Source: JBGTLU01 sp041743935 (GTDB lineage Bacteria > Bacteroidota > Bacteroidia > Sphingobacteriales > Sphingobacteriaceae). Taken from it: a DNA stretch of 64,000 bases. Both the position numbers and the translations under genes were made by a program. Position 1 is the stretch's first letter, and every line of letters starts with the position of its first letter. The stretch covers positions 62,001 to 126,000 of the forward strand of contig JBGTLU010000005.1 in the NCBI GenBank assembly GCA_041743935.1, given 5' to 3'. Positions 54,535 through 62,625 of this stretch are shown here, in pieces. Under the pieces are notes generated by a model. The model was not told the DNA's origin. It saw only the letters and a program-made list of their open reading frames with translations, and ran no database searches.

Positions 54535-55731
54535 ATGAAAAAAATTATCTACTTTTTATTCTTAAGTGCTTTTACGCTAAGTGCCTGCAGCACACAAAAT
54601 TTAACTAGCAGAACCGACGATGATTTATATCGTACAGTCCACTCGAAATCACCTAGTAAAAATGTTGCATCTAATCCTACAGCTAAACCGGTTTACAGTT
54701 CCGAAAGACCAAATGTATACGATACTAGCGAAATAGCTTTGGATGTTTTGCCAGAAGACGAACGAACTGAACGATATTATGATCCGGAAGATGAATACGA
54801 TTATCATTATTCCAACCGAATTAAAAGATTTTATAGCCCTTATTATTTAGATTTTTATTACGACGATTTTTACAGCCCAATTATCGCATTTAATATTTAC
54901 TCTAATAATTTTTTATACTCCAGAAACAGATTTATATATTACCATTATTTCAATCCGTTTTGGTTCTCTCCAAGTTTTATGTTTAATTCCTATAGTTTAT
55001 GGGGATATAGATATGGAATTGGCTCACCATTTTACGGCTATTCCTATTTCGGATATCACAGACCTTATTATAACTATTATCCTAACTATTACTATTCTAC
55101 CCCACAACGATTTAATAATAACAACAATGCATCCTACTCACCAAGAAACGGAAGAGGTTCTGATAACTACACCAGAGGACGAGACAATACGAATCCGGTA
55201 ATTAACACTAATCCTAGGGATGGCGTTAATGGCAGAACCAATACGGTAAATCGTCCGGTGATAAATGAAAGAGGAGATCGCAGCGGTGACAATGGCAGAA
55301 TAGATCGCGAAAGAACTCCAGTTAGAAGAGTGGATGACAATGGTAGAGTAGATCGCGAGCCGGTTAGAAGAGGAGATGATGATGGAAGAATTGAGCGTGA
55401 AGGAGTTCCGGTTAGAAGAGTGGAAGAAAATCCGCCAACCCGCAGAGGAGATGATAATGGAAGAATTGAGCGAGTACCTACTCCGGTAGTTCCACCACAA
55501 AGAAGAGACGATAACCAACGCCCAGCAGAACGACCTAGAGAAAATCCAAGACCAACAGAAACTCGTCCGGTGCAGAACGAGCGCCCTAGAGAAAATACTA
55601 GGCCTGTTCAAAATACCAGACCTACGGAAACACGTCCGGTACAAAATGAACGTCCGAGAGAGAATACTACTCCAAGACCATCTAACGATGGAGGATCAAA
55701 CAATTCAAGACCACGTCCAGATTTTAATTAA
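54535..55731 (+). CDS. Tyr-rich then Arg-rich low-complexity lipoprotein
   Basis: A 398-residue lipoprotein (lipobox TLSAC, Cys near residue 18). A Ser/Lys/Asp region comes first. Then a strikingly aromatic tract (about 80-190) is filled with Tyr, Phe, Asn and Gly, such as YYDDFYSPIIAF and YNYYPNYYY. Finally there is a long Arg/Asn/Pro/Asp-rich tail with imperfect repeats (DNGRIDRE, RRGDD, RPRENTRP). Such a protein cannot fold normally; an adhesive, condensate-like or wall-binding role is possible but unproven. It is joined to the porin gene with no gap (TAAATG), so their roles are probably linked. Confidence 0.75.
   Translation: MKKIIYFLFLSAFTLSACSTQNLTSRTDDDLYRTVHSKSPSKNVASNPTAKPVYSSERPNVYDTSEIALDVLPEDERTERYYDPEDEYDYHYSNRIKRFYSPYYLDFYYDDFYSPIIAFNIYSNNFLYSRNRFIYYHYFNPFWFSPSFMFNSYSLWGYRYGIGSPFYGYSYFGYHRPYYNYYPNYYYSTPQRFNNNNNASYSPRNGRGSDNYTRGRDNTNPVINTNPRDGVNGRTNTVNRPVINERGDRSGDNGRIDRERTPVRRVDDNGRVDREPVRRGDDDGRIEREGVPVRRVEENPPTRRGDDNGRIERVPTPVVPPQRRDDNQRPAERPRENPRPTETRPVQNERPRENTRPVQNTRPTETRPVQNERPRENTTPRPSNDGGSNNSRPRPDFN
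55260..55720 (+). repeat. Degenerate tandem coding repeats
   Basis: Within the lipoprotein gene, units encoding (D)DNGRI/V(D/E)RE...VRR are repeated about four times with lengths near 42-75 bases. Units encoding RPRENxRP, RPTETRPVQN then recur to the end. The unit lengths vary and there are no unique spacers. Confidence 0.75.
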
Positions 55732-57174
55732 ATGAAAAAACTTTATTTTATCCTTATATCGATAGTTGTACTATCGATTGGCCAAACGTATGCTCAATAT
55801 GCAGCAGATGCGGTAAGATTTTCGCAAACTATTTTTGGGGGCTCTGCCAGATACCAAGCAATTGGCGGTGCTTCATATGCTTTAGGTGGAGATATTGGTA
55901 GTTTATCCGGTAATCCAGCAGGAATTGGATTATATACTCGCTCTGATTTTTCTTTATCCGGACTTTATGTTAGTAATAACGTAGACGCAAATTATCTTAA
56001 CACTTTAAATAGAACCAATAAAGACAATATTAATTTAATTAATGGTGGATTTGTAATTACTGAAGATATATTTAACGCTAGAAATTGGAAATCGGTGACT
56101 TTTGGAGTTGGTGTTAACCAATCTTCTAACTTTACAAATAATACCACTTTTAGCGGATTTAACCCCAATAATTCTATCACCCGTTTTTTTGCCGAAAGTG
56201 CAAATCGTTTTGGATTGGGTAGTGGTTCGCTAGAAGAAATGGCATTTGATGGATTTTTAATCAACCCAAACCAAAGTAATACTGCTTTTGTTCCCGCATC
56301 CAACGGAAATGTAAACCAGTTGGAGCAAGATATAACCAGAGGCGGAATTACCGAAGTAAACATAGCGGGTGCAGCTAATTTAGATGATAGATTTTATATC
56401 GGCCTATCAATAAATTTTGTAAATCTCAATTACAAAAAATCTTCATTTTACACAGAAACTGGTATTAACGACCCACAATTCAATGTAACTGCATTAGAGT
56501 TAGACGAAAACCAAGAAGTAGTTGGTAATGGTGCAAAAGCTGTTTTAGGAGTGATATTTAGACCAATTGATGCAGTAAGAATAGGCTTTGGTATAGAAAC
56601 ACCAACCTTTTATGAATTAACCGAGACCTTTGATTTTAGGTTAAGTTCTTTTTTTGACGATGGGACTAATCCAATAATTCCGGCAAGAGAAACTTCCTTT
56701 TTTGATTATAAAATAAGAACCCCTTTTAAATTAAATGCCGGAGTTGCTTTTTTCCTAAAGGATGCAGGTTTTCTCTCGGTAGATGTGGAACAAGTTAATT
56801 ACAGAAGAATTGGTTTTGAATCTGATTTTGCTACAACAAATGTGACGACAAAAAATAGGTTACTTAATGATTACAGAACCGCATATAATGTAAGATTAGG
56901 TGCCGAAGCCAGATTAGGTTTAGTTAATTTAAGAGCCGGCTATGCCATGTATGGCAGCCCACTTAACGTACCAAATGCCGATGATTTAAATAAAACCATT
57001 TTATCGGGAGGTATTGGCTATAGAATTAATGATATTTATTTGGACTTTGCCTTAGTTAATACTACCTCAGAAAGTAGTTTTAGTCCTTATTTACTCGATA
57101 ATTTTACTGAACCAACTGCTTTCTTGAAAAACTCAAGAACCAATGGAATATTAACCGTTGGTGTGAGGTTTTAA
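55732..57174 (+). CDS. OmpP1/FadL-type outer-membrane protein
   Basis: A 480-residue outer-membrane barrel with signal peptide (ending near TYAQ). The start YAADAVRFSQTIFGGSARYQAIGGASYALGGDIGSLSGNPAGIGLY is the N-terminal hatch region of the FadL/OmpP1 family. The many Phe/Tyr-ended strands and last residues (GILTVGVRF) fit a BAM-assembled barrel. Family members pass hydrophobic molecules across the outer membrane; the ligand here is unknown. It follows the Tyr/Arg-rich lipoprotein without a gap and ends in a strong terminator. Confidence 0.85.
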   Translation: MKKLYFILISIVVLSIGQTYAQYAADAVRFSQTIFGGSARYQAIGGASYALGGDIGSLSGNPAGIGLYTRSDFSLSGLYVSNNVDANYLNTLNRTNKDNINLINGGFVITEDIFNARNWKSVTFGVGVNQSSNFTNNTTFSGFNPNNSITRFFAESANRFGLGSGSLEEMAFDGFLINPNQSNTAFVPASNGNVNQLEQDITRGGITEVNIAGAANLDDRFYIGLSINFVNLNYKKSSFYTETGINDPQFNVTALELDENQEVVGNGAKAVLGVIFRPIDAVRIGFGIETPTFYELTETFDFRLSSFFDDGTNPIIPARETSFFDYKIRTPFKLNAGVAFFLKDAGFLSVDVEQVNYRRIGFESDFATTNVTTKNRLLNDYRTAYNVRLGAEARLGLVNLRAGYAMYGSPLNVPNADDLNKTILSGGIGYRINDIYLDFALVNTTSESSFSPYLLDNFTEPTAFLKNSRTNGILTVGVRF

Positions 57175-57182
57175 AAAGATAT

Positions 57183-57229
57183 ATACCAAATAGCTAAGTT
57201 AATTCACTTAGCTATTTGGTATTTTTTTA
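57183..57229. terminator. Long terminator hairpin between the porin gene and nfeD
   Basis: A perfect 17-bp stem (ATACCAAATAGCTAAGT / ACTTAGCTATTTGGTAT) with loop TAATTC, followed on the + strand by a T7 run. The stop codon of convergent nfeD (57227) sits at its edge. Confidence 0.9.
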
Positions 57230-58567
57230 GGATTTAACTACAAATAACGACATCGTTTCGTGTTTGATTACCTTCACTTCTGTGTCTTTAGAAATAAAGC
57301 CATCATCCGATACAGCATCGTATCTTTTACCGTCAATCTCAATTTTACCAGAAGGTCTCAAGTCTGTAATTGCTATACCTTTTCGGTTGGTTAGATCGAA
57401 GTTCTGTACTGAACTTACATAACCTTCAGAAGAGCGCTGCTCATCTTGTAAAGAAATTTTGCGGAAAAAACTACTTTGTATGATACTCTTTCCGAATACC
57501 AAGGCTAAAACTATGGATGCTACCACAGATGCCAATACTATTAAAAATGCTTGCACTAAATTTTCACCTCCAGTTTCTGTTGTTTTAAAGTCAAAAAAGT
57601 CGTTTTGAACCATGCTAAAGGCCAGTCCACAAACAATGCAAATAATACCCGAAATTCCGAATATTCCAAATCCGGGGAAGGCAAAAATTTCAACCGCCAA
57701 TAAAATCACACCAACCACGAAAAGTAAAATTTCCCAATTATCTGCTAAACCCTGTAAATACAAAGGCATAAAATATAGTAGAGCTGCAATAATGGAAACT
57801 ATGATAGGGAAACCTATGCCGGGCGATTGTAATTCATAATACAATCCTCCTAAAATTAATAAAATTAGTATACCACTTACTGCAGGATTTATTAATAATT
57901 CAATGATTTTATCCGTTAAAGAAAGTACTTGCTTCTCTATTCGGTAATTGGTGTATCCTTCTTTGGCTAAAACATCTGCAATGGTTGCAGCTTCTCCATC
58001 GCAAAAACCATTTGCCATCGCTTCTGAAGTGGTAAAAGTAAGAACTTTACCCACTGGTTTTATTCCAGGTATGTCTAACTCAGGATCTACAAAACCTTCG
58101 GCAATCTTAGGATCTCTGCCTTTTGCTTCGGCTGTAGAACGCATCAATGATCGCATGTAGGATTGGTATTTTTCGGGCATTACGGTACCGGTGCCATCTA
58201 CTACGCTTGCTGCTCCTATACTTGCCCCTTTCTGCATGTATATTTTATCGCATGCAATAGAAATTAATGCTCCAGCAGAAGCTGCATTATTATCTATAAA
58301 TACGATGGTTTTAATTCCGGCATTAAGTATCAATGTTCTTATAGAATCGGCCATGTTTAGCATGCCTCCAAATGTATTCATGTCTATTAAAACCACATCC
58401 GCTTTCAATTCTTTAGCTTTATCAAATGCATTTTTGGTCTTACGCCATGCTGCTGGTCCTATATCTTCTTTTATATCAAACTGATAAATAAGCACATTGG
58501 TAGAATCTGCTTTTACTTGAGTAATGGACGTAAATAGTATAATTATAGCTATAAATAATTGTTTCAT
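57227..58567 (-). CDS. nfeD: NfeD-family membrane serine protease
   Basis: A 446-residue long-form NfeD. After a signal peptide comes a ClpP-like protease domain with the nucleophile Ser in FIDNNAASAGALISIACDKIYM and a likely catalytic Lys in MPEKYQSYMRS. Four or so membrane helices follow (about 215-360), then a C-terminal OB-like NfeD domain (GIAITDLRPSGKIEIDGKRYDAVSDDGFI). Long NfeD proteins act with stomatin-like membrane scaffolds (SPFH); no stomatin gene is seen here. It diverges from the DUF4905-like gene across only 20 bases. Confidence 0.93.
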   Translation of the reverse strand: MKQLFIAIIILFTSITQVKADSTNVLIYQFDIKEDIGPAAWRKTKNAFDKAKELKADVVLIDMNTFGGMLNMADSIRTLILNAGIKTIVFIDNNAASAGALISIACDKIYMQKGASIGAASVVDGTGTVMPEKYQSYMRSLMRSTAEAKGRDPKIAEGFVDPELDIPGIKPVGKVLTFTTSEAMANGFCDGEAATIADVLAKEGYTNYRIEKQVLSLTDKIIELLINPAVSGILILLILGGLYYELQSPGIGFPIIVSIIAALLYFMPLYLQGLADNWEILLFVVGVILLAVEIFAFPGFGIFGISGIICIVCGLAFSMVQNDFFDFKTTETGGENLVQAFLIVLASVVASIVLALVFGKSIIQSSFFRKISLQDEQRSSEGYVSSVQNFDLTNRKGIAITDLRPSGKIEIDGKRYDAVSDDGFISKDTEVKVIKHETMSLFVVKS

Positions 58568-58573
58568 ATCGGG

Positions 58574-58581
58574 TACATTTG
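58574..58581 (+). promoter_or_regulatory. -7 box six bases before the DUF4905-like gene
   Basis: TACATTTG matches TAnnTTTG and ends 6 bases before the ATG at 58588, again predicting a leaderless transcript. Confidence 0.5.
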
Positions 58582-58587
58582 TGATGT

Positions 58588-59298
58588 ATGAGTTCTGATA
58601 AAAGTACGGTAAAACCTTTACTTAATAAAAAAATTGAAGGCATTCTATTCAAAATAAACATCGACGTAGTAAGAGATGTTTTATATCTGGATATAAAGTC
58701 TGAAAAAGAAAGAAAACCAATATTATTCTCATTTGATTTAAATCAAAAAAAAGAATGCACTTATTTACAAAAAACCGATGGTGACCGTTTTACTGTTTTA
58801 GAAAATGTGGTGAATGGTGTGGCTATTTACAGCCTATATAAAAACTCCAATATTCCATTAAAAGAAGGTATTTTTTGTTTTTTGATGGATGATAATAGTT
58901 TCTGGAAAAATGATTTTCTAACTTACCAATCGGTGAGTGAAAATGGGATAATTTGTAGTAACAACAAGTTTGAACCCCCTACTCTATATTTATTAGATTA
59001 TAAAACTGGTGAGCTAATAAAAAATGTGGATGATAATAATCAAGATATCATATCACAAGATATTGTATATCCAACCTATATAAATTCAACATATGTACTA
59101 AATGTAGAGAATAAACAGATTTTGGCTTACTTAAAAGATAATTTTCAAGTACTTGAAATACTTACTGAAAATAAACAGATTTACTTGGATAAGGACGAAG
59201 TAGAATTTAAAGAATTAACATCCAGTCCATTTTTTGTTTATAAAAACTACCTTTTTTACCTTAAAAGCGGTCGGGTAATTGTATGTATTTTAGTATAA
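58588..59298 (+). CDS. DUF4905-like hypothetical protein
   Basis: A 236-residue soluble protein with no signal peptide. It is beta-rich, with repeated elements that look like propeller blades (LYLDIKSEKERKPILFSFDLN, LYLLDYKTGELI, TYVLNVENKQILAY). I associate this layout with Bacteroidota family DUF4905, but only moderately. Function unknown. It lies just upstream of the LysM-udk genes with 20 bases between and is probably in the same transcript. Confidence 0.6.
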   Translation: MSSDKSTVKPLLNKKIEGILFKINIDVVRDVLYLDIKSEKERKPILFSFDLNQKKECTYLQKTDGDRFTVLENVVNGVAIYSLYKNSNIPLKEGIFCFLMDDNSFWKNDFLTYQSVSENGIICSNNKFEPPTLYLLDYKTGELIKNVDDNNQDIISQDIVYPTYINSTYVLNVENKQILAYLKDNFQVLEILTENKQIYLDKDEVEFKELTSSPFFVYKNYLFYLKSGRVIVCILV

Positions 59299-59318
59299 TT
59301 GTTAAACCACTCTAAAAC

Positions 59319-60671
59319 ATGAAACTAATATCTGCTCTGTTATTATTTATATTGTTTTCCGGTAATTCTTATGGCCATACCGACTCTATTGGGGTTACCA
59401 CACACAAAGGATTAAAAGCCGTAATTTATGGCGTTGGTGCTTCAGAATCATTTTATTCTATTGCTAGAAAGTACAAAATAAACCCACGTTTACTTTATGC
59501 ATTCAATAATGATTCGGCACGTGCATTACAAGTTGGTGAGCAAATAAAAATACCAACAGATAGTATCGGAACCTATGATTTTGCTGTACAGCAATTACTA
59601 TCGCCATATCATACTTTTACCCATAAAGTTGCTCAAAAAGAAACGCTTTTTGCAATTTCAAGAAAGTATCAAATGACTATTCAAGAGTTAAAAAACATAA
59701 ATAATTTACGTAGTGATACGTTATACATAGATCAAAATCTAATCATTAAAAAACCAGTAAAAATTGAACGTGAGGCCCGAAATACCCCTTTAGATATTTA
59801 TAAAACAAACGTACCCCTCATTGAACATTATGTAAAGCAAGGCGAAACACTTTTTTCATTAGCTAAATTTTATAATTCAAGTGTTGATGAGTTAAAACTT
59901 ATAAACGCTTTGCCAAATAATAATCTTGCATTATTTCAGCGCTTAGTTATAAAAGACGGAAGAGAAAAAGACATCAGTTTTGAACACAAAGTACAGGAAA
60001 GTGAAACCATCTACTCTATTGCACATAAATACAACGTAACAGCTACGGAGATACAAACTCTTAACAACTTAGAAACCACTTTTATCCGTGTGGGGCAAAT
60101 AATTAAAATACCCTATACAGAAAAGAGTGCTACCATTGTAGATGAGCAACCTAAGCCTGTAAGCACAGAGGGGGCACCTATAAAACACCTTGTTTTGGTA
60201 GGTGAAACCTTATTTTCTATTGCCAATAAATATAATTCGTCGGTTAGTGAAATAGTGAAACTAAATCAACTTACAAACAATGATATTAAAGTTGGAGACG
60301 AACTTTTTATTACACCAAATACTATTAAGCAACCCGGAACAACCACAGTAAACAATACACCGGTTAAAATTCTGGATGAAGAACCACCGGCCGATCGAGT
60401 GCGCAAAGAAATAGTGGAAAGCGGCATTGCTACTTGGATAAGCGAAGATCAAAGTCTGAAAAGCGTTGCGCTTCATAGAACGGCAGTACCAGGTACCATA
60501 ATAAAAATTACCAACCCAATGAATAAAAAAGCAATTTTTGTACGTGTTGTTGGAAATTTTAATGAAACCAAGGATACATCAGATGTATTAATTATTATTA
60601 CAAAAAATACTGCCGATATTTTGGAAATAACCAATAAACGCAGCAGAGTAGAAATTTCTTTTGCCGACTAA
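59319..60671 (+). CDS. Five-LysM protein with RlpA-like C-terminal domain
   Basis: A 450-residue secreted wall-binding protein with signal peptide (to about SYGH). Five LysM domains follow, each with the (V/Q)GETLFSIAxKYN...LxxLN pattern, for example KQGETLFSLAKFYN and LVGETLFSIANKYN. The C-terminal 85 residues (ESGIATWISEDQ... then NPMNKKAIFVRVVGNF) look like a double-psi barrel of the RlpA type. The region where RlpA enzymes carry the catalytic Asp (DRGPF-like) reads VGNFN here, so it may bind glycan without lytic activity. Its stop overlaps udk (TAATG). Confidence 0.85.
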   Translation: MKLISALLLFILFSGNSYGHTDSIGVTTHKGLKAVIYGVGASESFYSIARKYKINPRLLYAFNNDSARALQVGEQIKIPTDSIGTYDFAVQQLLSPYHTFTHKVAQKETLFAISRKYQMTIQELKNINNLRSDTLYIDQNLIIKKPVKIEREARNTPLDIYKTNVPLIEHYVKQGETLFSLAKFYNSSVDELKLINALPNNNLALFQRLVIKDGREKDISFEHKVQESETIYSIAHKYNVTATEIQTLNNLETTFIRVGQIIKIPYTEKSATIVDEQPKPVSTEGAPIKHLVLVGETLFSIANKYNSSVSEIVKLNQLTNNDIKVGDELFITPNTIKQPGTTTVNNTPVKILDEEPPADRVRKEIVESGIATWISEDQSLKSVALHRTAVPGTIIKITNPMNKKAIFVRVVGNFNETKDTSDVLIIITKNTADILEITNKRSRVEISFAD

Positions 60672-61288
60672 TGAATAAGCCCTTTGTAATTGGTATTGCT
60701 GGAGGAAGCGGATCTGGAAAAACATATTTTCTGAAAAGCTTTTTGCGCCATTTTAAAGATGAGCATATCTGCTTAATCTCACAGGACGATTATTATCATC
60801 CGCGCGAATCACAGGCTAAAGATGAAAACGGTTGGATAAACTTTGATTTACCAAGTAGCATTGACAGTAACCATTTTATCTCTGATTTACAGCGATTAAT
60901 TAATGGCGAATGTGTAGAAAAAAAAGAATATACCTTCAATAATCCTGCTGTTATCCCTAAAAAATTATTCTATAAACCAAGTCCTATTATTGTAATTGAA
61001 GGTTTATTTATATATCATTTCGAAGAAATTAATAAACTGTTGGATTATAAAATCTTTATCGATGCACAGGAAGAAACTGCCCTGAAAAGACGATTAAAAA
61101 GAGATTTGGAAGAACGTGGATACCCAGAAGAAACAGTAATGTACCAATGGAAAAACCATGTAATGCCAGCTTACAAGGAATTTTTATTGCCCTACCGGAA
61201 TAAAGTAGATTGGGTAGTAGATAATAGCCAAAATATAGCAATTGAATTAGATCATTTAAAAGAAATGGTCGCTGATAGGATTGGCTAA
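60671..61288 (+). CDS. udk: Uridine kinase
   Basis: A 205-residue nucleoside kinase that phosphorylates uridine or cytidine to the monophosphate. The P-loop is IGIAGGSGSGKTYFL; LISQDDYYHP, NFDLPSSID and the lid region RRLKRDLEERGYPEE are typical. It overlaps the LysM gene upstream and the membrane-protein gene downstream by one base each, so all three are translationally coupled. Confidence 0.93.
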   Translation: MNKPFVIGIAGGSGSGKTYFLKSFLRHFKDEHICLISQDDYYHPRESQAKDENGWINFDLPSSIDSNHFISDLQRLINGECVEKKEYTFNNPAVIPKKLFYKPSPIIVIEGLFIYHFEEINKLLDYKIFIDAQEETALKRRLKRDLEERGYPEETVMYQWKNHVMPAYKEFLLPYRNKVDWVVDNSQNIAIELDHLKEMVADRIG

Positions 61289-62625
61289 TGGCCTTTTCAT
61301 CCTCTAAATATAAACTAACTCTTTTTTTAGGTAGCCTAATTTGGCTTTTACCCTCCTTATTAAATGGATATCCGATCATTCAGGATGATTCCCATGCATA
61401 CCTTTACTCGGGCATGGCGCTTTCGGTACCTTTTGATAGACCTGTCTTTTACGGCATTTACCTATTGTTATCTTCTTTGCATTTAAGTCTTTGGTTTTCT
61501 GTTGCTGTACAGTGTTTTTTAACTTTTTGTCTTTTAGACAGATGGATAAAAGTAATGCTAAAGGATAATTACAGAAATTATCAAAGCCTTATCCTTTCCA
61601 TTTTATTACTTATTACACCGGCAACAATTAATGCCAATCAGCTAATGCCCGATGCGTTTACCCCCATCCTAATTTTATCCTTTTTATTGTTTTGGTTGGA
61701 TGACGAACATCCAAAAAAATATTTTTGGCTCATTTTACTTAGCGGACTAATGCACAATAGTCATTGGTTACTTTTAGTCGGACTTATTATTATTTCTTTG
61801 TTGTTTTATGCAAAATATTTTCGTAGCCAGATAGTTAAATTCAAGAAACTAGGCATAGCCGTATTTAGCATCCTTTTAATACTATTTGCAAGTAATTTTA
61901 CCAAGTTCAAAAGTTTTAGTCCTTCGCCGGCAAGTACATTTTTTCTTTTAGGTCGATTAGCAGAAAGTGGTGCTTTAAGTAATTATGTACAGAAATCTTG
62001 CGAAAAAGAAGATTTAAAATTTTGTAATTATAAGGATAGTTTAAACCTCCTTGTAACCTATTTTTTGTGGGATACAAGTTTAAGTCCGTTGTATAAAATA
62101 GGTGGTTATCAGCAAAATAAAGCAGAATTAGATGCCGTAGTAATGCAAACACTTACGGATAAATCCAGTTTGCTCATTTTTATACAAAATTCAATCCATC
62201 AAAGCTATAAACAAGTACTTTTTAATAGGTCACTTTTATATAAAATTGAATCGGATAATAGGATTTATAGATGGATTGAAAAATGGTTTCCGTTGGATAA
62301 CTATTTATCCAAAAACAGCAAACAAACAAAAAATAATTACAGATTCGCATTGCAAAACTTTATAAATAACAGTTTATTAGCATTGAGTATTTCGTTAATT
62401 ATCGTTGTATTAATTAGAAGTAAAAAAACAACTAGTGCTTTTATGATAAGTATTATACTTGCTACCATTGTTTTAAATGCTATCCTGATTGGCACCTTAG
62501 CCGGACTAGACTCCAGATTACAAGCACGTGTAGCTTGGTTGATTATTCCGTTGGCTTTTCTAGTTATTTTAAAGAGTAACAAAACTCATTCTCCCGACTT
62601 TGGCGGAACTTCAGGGGGTTTGTAA
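61288..62625 (+). CDS. Polytopic membrane protein, GT-C-like (first)
   Basis: A 445-residue integral membrane protein with around ten or more hydrophobic helices. An early IIQDDSHAYLYSG loop recalls the acidic active-site loop of GT-C glycosyltransferases, and a soluble insert (about 205-330) separates two helix bundles. No closer family could be recognised. It is coupled to udk (TAATG). Its last 13 codons overlap the last codons of the convergent membrane-protein gene by 40 bases. Confidence 0.6.
   Translation: MAFSSSKYKLTLFLGSLIWLLPSLLNGYPIIQDDSHAYLYSGMALSVPFDRPVFYGIYLLLSSLHLSLWFSVAVQCFLTFCLLDRWIKVMLKDNYRNYQSLILSILLLITPATINANQLMPDAFTPILILSFLLFWLDDEHPKKYFWLILLSGLMHNSHWLLLVGLIIISLLFYAKYFRSQIVKFKKLGIAVFSILLILFASNFTKFKSFSPSPASTFFLLGRLAESGALSNYVQKSCEKEDLKFCNYKDSLNLLVTYFLWDTSLSPLYKIGGYQQNKAELDAVVMQTLTDKSSLLIFIQNSIHQSYKQVLFNRSLLYKIESDNRIYRWIEKWFPLDNYLSKNSKQTKNNYRFALQNFINNSLLALSISLIIVVLIRSKKTTSAFMISIILATIVLNAILIGTLAGLDSRLQARVAWLIIPLAFLVILKSNKTHSPDFGGTSGGL

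Noticed and set aside
55138..55644. 168-codon minus-strand open frame inside the repeat-rich lipoprotein gene
   Set aside because: It is the antisense of the Arg/Asp repeats and gives a Ser/Ile-rich low-complexity product; the + strand frame has a lipobox and is coupled to the porin gene.
55260..55720. Repeated units that could suggest a CRISPR array
   Set aside because: The units are coding, degenerate, variable in length and have no unique spacers between them.
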